NCBI RefSeq assembly: GCF_000485595.1
Contig: NW_014577742.1
Location: 139,166-169,794 of the forward strand
Source: Priapulus caudatus
Lineage: Eukaryota; Priapulida; Priapulimorpha; Priapulimorphida; Priapulidae
DNA: 30,629 nucleotides
Direction: 5' to 3'
Shown: piece after piece, positions 1 through 12,131 of the stretch
Layout of the letters: each line of letters opens with the position of its first letter
Position numbering within the stretch: the first letter of the stretch is position 1
Translations under genes and position numbers: made by a program
The notes under the pieces: model-generated
Seen by the model: the letters and a program-made list of their open reading frames with translations, nothing else
Database searches by the model: none
Told to the model about the DNA's origin: nothing

Positions 1-2573
<2,573 letters not shown>

Positions 2574-2667
2574 CCACAGGCATAGATACAATAATGTAAC
2601 CCAACAAGAGCAGAGCTACCCTAGTATTCTTGTTGGTTTACATTCATTGTATCTACCACAGGCATAG
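2574..2667. repeat. Imperfect hairpin flanked by 12-bp direct repeats
   Basis: The 12-mer CCACAGGCATAG occurs at 2574-2585 and again at 2656-2667. Between them lies an imperfect inverted repeat: the arm starting AGATACAAT near 2584 pairs with the arm ending ATTGTATCT near 2654. The layout looks like a tiny foldback insertion with target-site duplications, but it could have arisen by slippage. Confidence 0.55.
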
Positions 2668-2832
2668 CGACCCAATCATTATTTAGCACCCCAGATTATT
2701 TTAGCACATATGCGAACTATATATACAGGGGTCCAAAACTAGGATTGAGCCAGACTTACACGAGCAGAGCTAGGAACAACCTACACAGACAACGCAGTGC
2801 GATCAGCACTGCATGTATAATGTATTTAGCTC

Positions 2833-3276
2833 CAGGGTTCTCCCCAGGATGAAATTGGAACAGGGGGGAGGGGAGGTGGGGGGGGGGGGGGGGGGGGGGG
2901 AAGGGAGGGGAAACTAGGGGGGTCCTGGGGGCGTGTTTTTTTTACCGTACCACTAATTAATGTGTAAAATCGCCACCACACCATAGACGGTATTTGGGGT
3001 TCTTGTATATATAAGATAGCCGAGTCGGTGTACAGGTAGTGTTGGGTTCGGGACAGGTTGATCGTTTGTACTTGTGTGTGGTCGGCAGTGCATGCGTGGT
3101 ACGGTAAAAATACACGAGTCGGGTGTCCTGGTCGAATGGGAATTCTTGACAATCGATTCCCGCGCTGTCAAACTTTTATTGTGGTGGAATTTAATCGGGG
3201 CGGAGGTAATTTAAACGGGGCGTAACGATTGAAACAGGGGGTAGTTTACCCAAACGGGGCGCGAGGGAGAACCCTG
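2833..3276. mobile_element. Miniature inverted-repeat DNA transposon (CAGGG ends, 5-bp duplication)
   Basis: Terminal inverted repeats CAGGGTTCTCCC at 2833 and GGGAGAACCCTG ending at 3276. The element is flanked on both sides by AGCTC (2828-2832 and 3277-3281), a 5-bp target-site duplication. It is 444 bp long with no transposase. It contains a long G run at about 2873-2900 that could form G-quadruplexes. The CAGGG...CCCTG ends are common in hAT-like non-autonomous elements, but the superfamily is not proven. Confidence 0.75.
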
Positions 3277-3281
3277 AGCTC

Positions 3282-3502
3282 TAGTAGTAGTACTATAGCT
3301 CTTGTTGCCACGGGCTGTAGCTATAACCCTTGCTGCCATAGGCACAGGCTGTAGCCATATATATCCCGTGTTGCCACAGGCTGTAGCTATATATATCCCT
3401 TGTTGCCACAGGCTGTAGCTAGAGCCCTTGCTGCCACAGGCTGTAGCGATAGCCCTTGTTGCCACAGGCTGTAGCTATAGCCTGTGCCTGTGGCAACAAG
3501 GG
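3282..3502. repeat. Minisatellite of CCCTTGTTGCCACAGGCTGTAGCTAT units
   Basis: About six consecutive units of roughly 28-35 bp, each containing TTGCCACAGGCTGTAGC, with variable TA-rich linkers. The last unit (CCCTTGTTGCCACAGG, 3453-3468) is followed by its perfect reverse complement (3487-3502), so the array ends in a 16-bp foldback. The units are contiguous with no unique spacers. Confidence 0.85.
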
Positions 3503-3511
3503 CGCACATAG

Positions 3512-3586
3512 CTCTAGTACTATATAGCCCGCGTTCATTAACTGCCTGCGGCAGTTAATGAACGCGGGCTAGCTATAGTACTAGAG
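3512..3586. repeat. Long near-perfect palindrome (cruciform-capable)
   Basis: Two 21-bp arms, 3526-3546 and 3550-3570, are perfect reverse complements around a 3-base loop TGC. Outside them CTCTAGTACTATAT (3512-3525) pairs with AGCTATAGTACTAGAG (3571-3586), with a small bulge. The decamer AGGGCGCACA flanks the structure directly at 3499 and 3589. It lies about 120-195 bp downstream of the ERMP1 exon 1 donor, so it would be transcribed as a strong hairpin in the intron. Confidence 0.9.
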
Positions 3587-3707
3587 CTAGGGCGCACAGT
3601 ACTAGAGCTACACTGTATTTAGCCCGACCAGGCTGTGCGACGGATTGTCTATACGGAGGTATTGTAACCCTAGCAATACCGTTTCTTGGAGCTACACTGT
3701 ATTATAC

Positions 3708-4275
3708 CTGGGCTGTTGACGACCGAATCGTAGTGGCAGTTGACGAGCAGGCTGTGCTGCGAGCCGTGGCGTGGGCTTATCTTCACGAGCACGTTCGTCA
3801 CGCGCGCGTAGTACGACGTAAAGCCTCCGAGGAAATGCAGCGTGAACGACCCCGTCGGCTTCTGCACGTCCACCTCGACGACGTGTGCCGAACCGGCGGA
3901 AGCCTTCACCTCGTTCAGCCGCCTCACGAGGTAATCGACAGCAAGCCTTTCGTTCGCGTCGCTGCCGACTAGCCTGTCGCCGAGGTCCGTGAGAGCGAGC
4001 AGGTGCGCGCGCGCTCTCTCCTCGCTGAATTCGCCCGGGCGCGCTTCGAGGATTGTCTTCGGTTGCGGTAACGTCCGGTCGGCTTTGAAGATGACAGCGA
4101 GTACGACGACGTAAAACAGCAGCAAGATCAGCCAGATACGATCGCTGTATAGTTTCGGCTGCGGCCTGCTGTATTTCTTGTTGTCCGGCATCTGGTAGCA
4201 CGCATTGTAGGCACCGTTTTGCTCGGGGTACTCGGAGCCGCGGAATCTCACATTCTCCCTGCTGGTCGCCATCAT
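3708..4275 (-). CDS. ERMP1: ERMP1-type endoplasmic reticulum metallopeptidase, coding exon 1 (partial gene)
   Basis: Encodes the first 189 residues, plus one base of the next codon, of a membrane-anchored M28 (aminopeptidase Y-like) zinc peptidase that in vertebrates resides in the ER membrane. The exon opens with ATGATGGCG; the second ATG has the better +4 G. A cytosolic N-terminus is followed by a transmembrane segment around residues 46-63 (IWLILLLFYVVVLAVIF). The start of the M28 domain contains the family hallmarks RLVGSDANE, VDVQKPTGSF, LGGFTSYYARVTNV and the metal-site motif NCHYDSVVNSPG. A donor CCAG|GTATAA at 3708/3707 cuts exactly where the family continues with a Ser-Asp-Asp zinc ligand. 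Remaining exons are not visible to the left. The exon is strikingly CpG-rich compared with its surroundings. It is assigned to the family with confidence; orthology to human ERMP1 rather than a paralogue is inferred. Confidence 0.9.
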
Positions 4276-4522
4276 GACAACAATATTGATGCCGGTATCA
4301 CTCGCTAGAGCCCACTACCATTCGCCGGTTCGTCGATATTGACGAACGTCATAGCCGTTTACTTCACATGTCGCTACTTACCCCACGCACCGACGTCCAT
4401 CTATATTTCTGTTTTTAGCGCCATCTCTAGGTCAGATATACCTTTTAATAGAAAATACAGACTGTGTACGGATGAGAGTACCTTGAGAAGAATAATTATG
4501 TACAATATCAAGAGCTATTAAT

Positions 4523-4718
4523 CAGGGGCGTGTACAGGGGGGAGGGGGGTCCAGGGGGTCCGGACCCCCGCTGCTCGCGCAGAAAACGTATCTAAGGGGG
4601 TCTAATTTCAAAAAAATTCTGGGGGAGGGCCCCCCATGCAGACCCACCTTTCGCCTGCACGCAAGTTTGGGGTACGGTTAGACCCCTCCGCCTGGTACAA
4701 ATCCTGTACACGCCCCTG
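4523..4718. mobile_element. 196-bp miniature element, CAGGGGCGTGTACAGG termini
   Basis: Perfect 16-bp terminal inverted repeats: CAGGGGCGTGTACAGG at 4523-4538 and its complement ending at 4718. It is flanked by TTAAT on both sides (4518-4522 and 4719-4723), a 5-bp target-site duplication. It has no coding capacity. The interior segment around 4600-4635 (TTTCAAAAAAATTCTGGGGG) resembles one at about 6152-6175. Confidence 0.85.
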
Positions 4719-4844
4719 TTAATACATCATAAGGTATTATTAGCTCTTGGCAATATTTGTATACTATATTCTGTTCTCAGGGTGTACATGGATGTAATTA
4801 CCATAGATACATGGTATCTGTGGCACACATGGTATGGATGGTAT

Positions 4845-4930
4845 GGTACATACATGGTATGGTACTGGTACTGTGGTACATACATGGTATGGTACTGGTA
4901 CTGTGGTACATACATGGTATGACATGGTAT
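4845..4930. repeat. 30-bp tandem repeat (GGTACATACATGGTAT units)
   Basis: About 2.8 copies of a 30-bp unit, with GGTACATACATGGTAT recurring at 4845, 4875 and 4905. Open frames across it on the minus strand (Tyr-His-Thr-Met repeats) are by-products. Confidence 0.9.
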
Positions 4931-5447
4931 GGATAGCATAAGATATTTTAAACAGGGCCGTAGTGGCTGCCACGGCAGCACGGAACTGCCATGGCACTAT
5001 TTTGACAAAAAAAATTGTGCAGGGAACCATAGATATAGAGAACAGACCATAGAAGAGATATATAGACCATAGAAGAGGGAACCAAGGAGATGAAACCCCG
5101 GGGGGGGGGCACTCACCCCCCCCCATTATGGTAGGTATGTGCCACTGCGAAGTCAAAAATGGGGGGGCTCTGGAACTAACTCAGACCTGAAAATGGGTCT
5201 CTGGAACTAATGTTTGTTGAATGTGGTACGCTCTGGAACCGGCTATGTTCGAAAATGGGGGTATCCGGAACTAGGATTTCGTTGAAATTCAATGCTATAA
5301 AACTGGACACGCTTAAATGAGGTGGTCTCCGGAACTGTGGGGGGAGGGGAGAACAGTGATTTGCTTTAAATTCTATGCTGTAGCACTTGAACCAATAATT
5401 GTTGTATTATGTAGAGGAAAGAAAAACATGACCCGGAGAGAGATGAA

Positions 5448-5551
5448 CGCACGCACACACACACACGCACGCACGCGCGCGCACGCACGCACACACGCAC
5501 ACACACACACACACACAACACACGCACGCACGCACGTACGTACACACGCAC
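5448..5551. repeat. CA/CG microsatellite
   Basis: Purine-pyrimidine alternating repeat of CACA, CGCA and CGCG units, resuming at 5814-5852 after an inserted element. Such DNA can adopt Z-form. Confidence 0.95.
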
Positions 5552-5813
5552 CAGTGGCGTAGCTAGGATTTTTTCAGCGGGAGGGGGCACTGGGGGGGGG
5601 GGCTTACATTTTCGTGGGGGGGCACAATATATAATTTTTCTGAGATGTGGTTCGAACCCTCTTTCTTTGTATTATACTGTTCTAACGGCATTGTTTTTAA
5701 TTCAATTTTTTTTTATCAAGCATGAATTTTCAGTGGTGGGGGGCACCTGGGGGGCACAGAAAATTTGTGGGGGGGCACGTGCCCCACCAGGGCCCCCCGT
5801 AGCTACGCCCCTG
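5552..5813. mobile_element. 262-bp miniature hAT-like element inserted in CA repeat
   Basis: Ends CAGTGGCGTAGCTA at 5552 and TAGCTACGCCCCTG ending at 5813 form terminal inverted repeats with one mismatch. The flanks ACACGCAC and GCACGCAC match at seven of eight positions, consistent with an 8-bp duplication, though the surrounding CA repeat makes this ambiguous. There is no coding capacity. The TAGCTACGCCCCTG end is typical of non-autonomous hAT families. Confidence 0.8.
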
Positions 5814-6375
5814 GCACGCACACACACAAACACACAACACACAACACACACACGTTGCATGTTCACGGCCCGGCTTCAACGTATTCTGAAGTACGATGCA
5901 CTGGAACGGAAATATTAAAAACTACTACTAATACTATACTAAATACTAAATACTACAGATAGTATATACAATTTTGTAAACAATGTTTTATTAGTTATCA
6001 TACTCATAATATATATTTTAGATACTTTAGTCAAAACATCAGCTTTAGCTACATTCCTCTTTGAAATTTACAAATTGACCTTTTAAAATGATCAGAATTG
6101 GTTGCTTTCAACATAGCCTGAAAATGCAAGAAATGCGATATCCAGGCTCTAAATTTCAAAAAATTTCTGGCGGAGACCCCCTGCATCGGCTTCGCGATCG
6201 CGGCGTTATAGCCATGCGTACCTGCGGCACAAACCATAACCGCCACTCTTGATATTATCACTGGGTGATCATACATTTTTCTGCAATAGCACATTTTGGG
6301 AGGCCACTACGGCCCTGATATATACTATGCCTGCATAATTGCTGTCACGTGAGACGTGTAACGCACGTGCGCATG

Positions 6376-6421
6376 CAATAAAGATTTAATAATAATAATA
6401 AAGATTTAATAATAATAATAA
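6376..6421. repeat. Short tandem repeat AATAAAGATTTAATAATAAT
   Basis: Two copies of a 21-bp AT-rich unit followed by AAT triplets. Confidence 0.8.
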
Positions 6422-6839
6422 CGTGGCGTGTTCAGAGCACTAGTAACCTATAATTATACTATATCGTGCACGATGTCGCACATTTGTATTTCATAATTGC
6501 CGTCGCATCGCGTGTTTTAAATATTTTCTAAACCATGACGTCGCGCTTTTCAACTACAATGTTTTATGACAGCGTCGAGGTTAAAAATGTACCCCTACCT
6601 ACGACGCCGTGATTTAAAAAGGGCGACTTCGTAGTGCAAAAAGGATGACGTCGACTTTGCTGTTTTCTGCTATCAGAAGAACACCACAAACGTTATACAT
6701 GAATTAAATTCAAATTATGATACATTATACAATACATTTATTCTCTAATAATTGTAATATGTCATAATAGATACAAAATAACGCGCTGAAGATATGCTTC
6801 AACTAAGATAGTTGGCGTTAGGGTAGTGCAAAATAGAAC

Positions 6840-6861
6840 GAACATGTTCATGAACATGTTC
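6840..6861. promoter_or_regulatory. Candidate p53-family response element
   Basis: Two copies of GAACATGTTC separated by AT. Each matches the p53/p63/p73 half-site consensus RRRCWWGYYY at every position, and the 2-base spacing is allowed for this family. The whole 22 bp is also a perfect palindrome. No gene is recognised within 2 kb, so a regulatory role is only inferred. Confidence 0.4.
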
Positions 6862-7620
6862 TAAAGACATGACATCGGCCCCCGCTGTCAGATGTAATGC
6901 CGTGTGCTTAGTAGCTCTATACCCCGCTCTAGTACTATAGCCCGCGTACAGTTGCCTCTGGCAATATATATATATTACAAGTTAGACCAGAAGTAAAATT
7001 GACCGCCTCATATATAAGACTGTGCTACGAGCCTACGATGTTACTGCGTCGTTCGGTTGCATGCACTTGACTAGATGGTCACATAGACTTGACTTTATAA
7101 TCATACTTGTCATATTACATGCAGTGCCTATCCGGTCACACGCGGTGAAAACCCTATCACACCTTTCCAAGACACTTCACACACCGAAATTTTCCACGGG
7201 TTAATTCGTGACAAAGTATTGCGTACGTGATTTTGGTATAATGTGGCGCTCGATAATATTTATATTAAATTTTTAACATGCCACACTTAATACACGCAGA
7301 CCAGTAAATGTCGGCAGAGGAAAAATTCACATAACCGCGAGCTTGCGCGAAAACCCAGCGGTCGTAGGCATTATCAAAACAAGCTATAATAAATATTGTG
7401 CAACGGAACAATGTTTATAAATATGTGAGATACAATGTAAAGACGACGGTTTGTACACACATGTACTAACTAGTTCGTGAGGATGCGGCTAGAGCCTTCT
7501 CTCGATCATTAAATGCCGCAGTCAAAGAAAGTACATATGGAATTGTAGAGAGACCAAATCATCAGTCATCCAAGTTACGTTCACACGAACAGCTAACAGC
7601 TGGACTGCATACGAGTCTAG

Positions 7621-7696
7621 CCAGGGGCAAATAATGACAAATCATTATCAAATTTGTTATGATCAAATTATCAAATTTGTCATTATTCACCCCTGG
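7621..7696. mobile_element. 76-bp foldback miniature element
   Basis: A near-complete palindrome. The left arm CCAGGGGCAAATAATGACAA pairs with the right arm ending at 7696, which differs at two positions, and the interior repeats ATCAAATTTG-type sequence. The ends resemble the CAGGGG termini of other small elements in the window. The target-site duplication is not clear. Confidence 0.65.
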
Positions 7697-9457
7697 TGTA
7701 GCGAAGGCATTCCGTAATTATAAACTGACATTACATTGCGTGGCAACTCGGACTACGCGTGCAACAGGAATGAAAGGAAATATCAACGATCTCTCCAACG
7801 CATCTGTTAAAGTCCTGAAGCAAAGCAGACTGCTTGTGACAGAGTTACAGCTACATATTTTGTTACGGAGCTCACGAACACAGAGTATTTACACGTTCAC
7901 AAATAACACGTTATCCACAACATAGGCTATACATGACTCGAAATAAATAAATATCTAAACGGTAAATATCATCAACGCGAATCGATAAATAACCAGTTCC
8001 AAGTAACTGAACGTATGCTATGGCCATTCGAAGTCATTAACGCATGCGAAGTCGCATCAGTATACCTTAAGCAGTATGTGACTAGTGGTACTTACAATCT
8101 GGAGTCAACGCAAAGCAACCCTACCAACTATTCTTTCGCGACTATGCTACATATACGTCAATGTGTGAGGAAAACGACTAGGATAGCTTACTGTATAATT
8201 ATAATCTCATTAGTATAATAGCGATGGTTCATTTCACAGTCTATCGTTTACCCAGCCACAGCTTACGTACGATACGACCGGAAGCAAAATGAGAAATTAC
8301 CTAGATATAAATGCAATGTTTTTTTCTCAACCGCGTTCCAAATTCAGTCATCTTAGACGTATACTACATCCTCATCATGTAATATAACACACATATCACA
8401 TTGTCATTGTTAAGTAGAAAGTAAACACTATAGTTTAAATACGATTACAGTTTTCTCAGTCCTAATTCACATTTCGACAGAAATTGCGCACAGCATTGCA
8501 GTGGCATATGTGTGCAAAAACGCATGCACCTATTTACAAATCAGTCAATTAGTCAATACCAATTAGTCATCTTCTGATTCTATATATCATTAAGGTGACT
8601 CGTGCACGCACAGTTATGGCTACTTCAAATGTTCAAGAGGAAATCTGGGCATCAATGAAACTATAAATTTTGCTTTAAGCACATCACAATTTTTAACCAA
8701 CGAACAACGTATTAAAAATGCAGCAAGTTTGCACGCATCCTTCATTTTGTGCATCGCTGCTACAAAACCAGATCAAATGAACTTGATTTCTAGTTTCATA
8801 TGGATCGTCTGACTTAGCGTATTCCAGTATTGAAAGTTAACTGTATTCAGCATATAAAACTTTGTGTGGCAAACCCACGTGTGAATAACCACAAATAAAT
8901 GATAAAATGCAACAATAACACGTAGTGTACGTATATATGCAAATATACAACAATAGAGCTATTCTGCTATTCGTATAGGACACTTTAACTAACAACGTCT
9001 AAAAACAAACAGACAATTCCCCAGTGCGTTACAACTTACAAGAGTACCCGACTGATATGCGATGTAGAATCCTAATCATCCTTGATACCCTCAGTAACTG
9101 TAACCTCAGACCTGCAAGTTATTTTTAAAGTTTCCTAGATAACTGCATTCAATCACACACGCACTTCACTTACTCACCTCATTCATAGAATTAATTTGAA
9201 ATCTTCCCTAATTTTTGTTTGTGCATACTTGTTGCATACAGTCACGTGGGGTATATAGAAAATGATATATAGACATTTAGATATAGATTACGTTTAACTA
9301 TCTAAGTAACTGACCGAATTATAAACATCAAGGATGTATCAATGACTAGAACAATGCCCAAGAGAAATAATGCTGGTCACGCTTGGATAAAACATCATTA
9401 AATCAACACGGCTCAACTAAGTAGCAGTTTATCACCAAGTCTCTAGACAATCACACT

Positions 9458-9580
9458 GATCATCTACTGGCTGGGTGTACACAGACACCATCTACTGGCT
9501 GGGTGTACATAGGAATTTGCTGAAATATACTGTTCGACTGATTGCTGAGAATGATACATGCTGGGTGTACACAGATATCA
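9458..9580. repeat. Imperfect tandem repeat with GCTGGGTGTACA
   Basis: GCTGGGTGTACA recurs three times (about 9470, 9499 and 9550), the first two inside a CATCTACTGGCTGGGTGTACA unit. It is short and degenerate. Confidence 0.7.
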
Positions 9581-9882
9581 TCTACTATCAACCTTATCAC
9601 CGACTACTACGACTTACTACTCATGTTCTTGGAGTCTACATCAACTTTGGACTTTCCTTAAGACCACAAATACATCTTTTAGGTAAAATATTAAGTTTTC
9701 ACAGGAATAAATTGAACAAGAGCCACAGAGCGTCTGGGCGCATCTGAGGTCTGTTGCTACGGTTATAAACGACACCTTTGTTAGGCGCAGATATGCAGAT
9801 ACGCAGTTGCGTACACATCATTTCAGCAACCTTCTGCATTCTGCATACCTCCCAAATCCCATTGGTTGATACAAATCGCGTG

Positions 9883-9924
9883 CCTGAAACTCTTGTTTTA
9901 TGGTGCATTGACAAGAGTTTCAGG
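9883..9924. repeat. Perfect 14-bp hairpin beside a telomere-type tract
   Basis: CCTGAAACTCTTGT (9883-9896) and ACAAGAGTTTCAGG (9911-9924) are exact reverse complements around a 14-base loop. The telomere-like tract starts 10 bp further right. Confidence 0.85.
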
Positions 9925-9934
9925 TACATTGTGA

Positions 9935-9956
9935 CCCTAACCCTAACCCTAACCCT
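9935..9956. repeat. Interstitial telomere-type tract (CCCTAA)
   Basis: CCCTAA is repeated 3.7 times, equivalent to TTAGGG on the minus strand, the usual animal telomere repeat. The tract is internal, so this is not a chromosome end. Confidence 0.9.
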
Positions 9957-9969
9957 ATTAAACATCACA

Positions 9970-10269
9970 CTATACACCGAATATTAAGAGCATAGGTCCA
10001 TCCGTTAAGATTTGTGCCGCAATTCCGTATTTACTCCTATACCTCAAGTTAAGGGGGAAATATTCCCCCTCCGTTTACACATCTTGACCTTTGACCCTTG
10101 ACCCCCAGCTTCGACATCCCAACTCGTTTTCACATTACCCCCCGACGTCCCGAATATCGTGACCGTACATCAAGCGGTTAAGATTTGTGCCCAACTGTTG
10201 ACGGACGCACGCACGCACGTACGATCATGCGATTCTACAAGCTGCATCTGACTACGTCAGATGAGCTAA
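9970..10269. repeat. Dispersed repeat, copy 1 (intact 3' end)
   Basis: About 300 bp closely matching the copy at 26467-27315 in the same orientation. Shared landmarks are AAGATTTGTGCCGCAATTC, TGACCTTTGACC runs, CCCGAATATCGTGACCGT, CCAACTGTTGACGGACGCAC and a terminal hairpin CATCTGAC-tac-GTCAGATG. The two copies stop matching immediately after AGCTAA (CTAA at 10266-10269). A hairpin followed by CTAA resembles a non-autonomous Helitron 3' end, although the gap between them is shorter than usual. A SINE-like origin is the alternative. It lies about 530 bp beyond the JAZF1 stop codon. Confidence 0.8.
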
Positions 10270-10800
10270 AAATAATAACGTATTGTTTCCTTGGTTCGGC
10301 CCTGGCTAAATTGAGTGTGTGTATGGTGTATAAAACAAGGCAAAATATGCTGACCTCGAGTAAAATATTACTGGAAGATACCATTGTATCCTGGGACATA
10401 ACGTTCAACATTTTCCTGTCTTTAGCCTGTAAAAATAGGTAATGATTCCTTCCTGCATTCCTATCTTCTTCAGTCCTAATGGATGATAGGACCAGTACTT
10501 ATACCCTCAGAACTACTATGCTGGTACTCGTATTTTTAATGGTCCATTTTCACATCTTGGGAATTGTACATTTTCAGTAGCAATATACATTTACTTTTGC
10601 CCAGCAGTAGCCTGAATAGAACATCGATAGCATGCCCTTATTACGAATCTCTACAATTCTTTCACAACCTAAGAGGGAGTCGCTGAGATGGGTCCCTATA
10701 ATCTACATTCATCATTACAGAGCAGCTTCATGACTGAGCCCTCCATCCTACCTCAGGAGACAAACCCTGCTATACGCCGAGACAGGCATAAACTCCCGGC

Positions 10801-12097
10801 TCACTGCCGCTGCGGAATGGCGAGAGAGATTCCTGTCACCGGAAATGCCGAGACGTGAGAGACGGCGGTTAGTGGCGCCCCCATCGGCATCGTGGTGATG
10901 ACAGTGGGGGCGACGGACGTGACGATGCGGCTCCCGACCGCCTGCAGCGTCGTGTTCTTCCCGAACACCTGATGCACCTGACCGGCCGCCGCAGCGGCGC
11001 TCCCGAGTCCGGCGACAGTGGCGCCACCCATCAGATTGATGGCAGCAGACGCCTGCTGCTGGGCGGCGACGGTCGTGATGGAGCTGACAATGCTGGCGAT
11101 GCTAGGCATGCTGCCCACCGCCTCACTGGGGGCTGCCGACGCGCCACTCGCGACCGAAACGACGATCGACGACGCAGTGGCGCCACCGGAAAAGGTGGAG
11201 TGTGAAGATGTCTTGGCAGTGACGTGCTGCAGGCTGCCAGGCAGCTGGTGGGAGTGCGTGGAGACGGTGTGCGCGCGGAGACCAGACGCCGACTTATAGC
11301 TCTTACCGCAGTGACACTTGAAGTTCTTCTTCACTCTGTAACGAATAAATAACGAGTGATATCATTATTTTTCTTATTCGTCCTCCTCTTTTTTATTATA
11401 TTAATATTGTTGTTGTTGTTGTTGTTATATTGTCAATGTGATTATCAACATCATTTTCAACACGCTCGTGTCAAAATTAATTCACTGTCATTAACTGCAA
11501 AGACCATTAGGAATGGTTATATGATCTTAATTAAGCCCCTATTCATTGAATCCACATTTATGACAGCAGGAAGCCCAATTTATATTTCTATAACATATCA
11601 TATTTATATTATTACACAATTTACACTACTTAGCACATTTCACATTAGAAGCACTTACCGCAGATCTTTTCTATGACCATTTTTCGCATGGTATTTAATG
11701 CCGTTCACGTTCTTGTATCGTTTAGTACAACCTGGGACAGGGCAAACATAGGGCTTTTCCTCCTTTGCCTGGTTTACACTCAGCATCCTAAAGAAGAAAA
11801 TTGAGATATTATTTTAGTATAACATAAGGATATTACACTGCAGTAGATAATCATAGTACTGTAATTTTCCTATGAAAAAAATTAACAATGGAAATCGATG
11901 AATGTATACAGATTAGGTATCATATGCCCAGAACAAGATTCAGATAATTATTGTTGGCTCCAAACCAAATTACCTACATTTTATGTACAATCTAAATAAA
12001 CTCCAATGCAAAAACACTGCAGATTTAATATTTATTTACAATTACGTATTTAACACAGTATATTTCAAATAATTTCAATCACCACGATTACAAAACT

Positions 12098-12131
<34 letters not shown>

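Larger units (their letters stand above)
4953..6317. mobile_element. Possible composite element with CAGGGCCGTAGTGGC ends
   Basis: CAGGGCCGTAGTGGC starts at 4953 and its reverse complement ends at 6317 (GCCACTACGGCCCTG). Inside are a degenerate repeat of CTCTGGAACTA-like units at 5168-5335, a CA microsatellite and a separate nested element. I see no convincing target-site duplication at the two ends, so these could be the outer ends of two related elements rather than one transposon. Confidence 0.45.
6422..9434. other. Gene-free stretch
   Basis: No open frame here resembles a known protein, and I could not assemble an exon chain. It contains the p53-type palindrome, a CTCTAGTACTATAGCCC motif at 6927-6943 followed by a small TTGCC-tct-GGCAA hairpin, and the 76-bp foldback element listed separately. 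TGACGTC, a CRE half-type site, occurs near 6536 and 6648. The rest is AT-rich and featureless to me. Confidence 0.6.

Noticed and set aside
3282-3502. Repeat array resembling CRISPR at first glance
   Set aside because: Units are contiguous with no unique spacers of constant length, and the DNA is from an animal nucleus.
3692-4201. Second long open frame in the ERMP1 exon, minus strand, and a plus-strand frame at 3733-3972
   Set aside because: They overlap the clear ERMP1 frame and are by-products of its GC-rich codons.
5649-5660. GGTTCGAACCC, a match to a tRNA B box
   Set aside because: No A box or cloverleaf can be built around it, and it lies inside a miniature transposon.
6049-6294. 81-residue minus-strand open frame
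   Set aside because: It lies within repeat DNA near a transposon end and has no recognisable domain.
6536-6654. Two TGACGTC sites as cAMP-response elements
   Set aside because: They are short half-type matches far from any identified start site and expected by chance.
10972-11299. Plus-strand open frames opposite the last JAZF1 exon
   Set aside because: The minus strand carries the JAZF1 zinc finger and tail with matching splice sites, so these are shadows.
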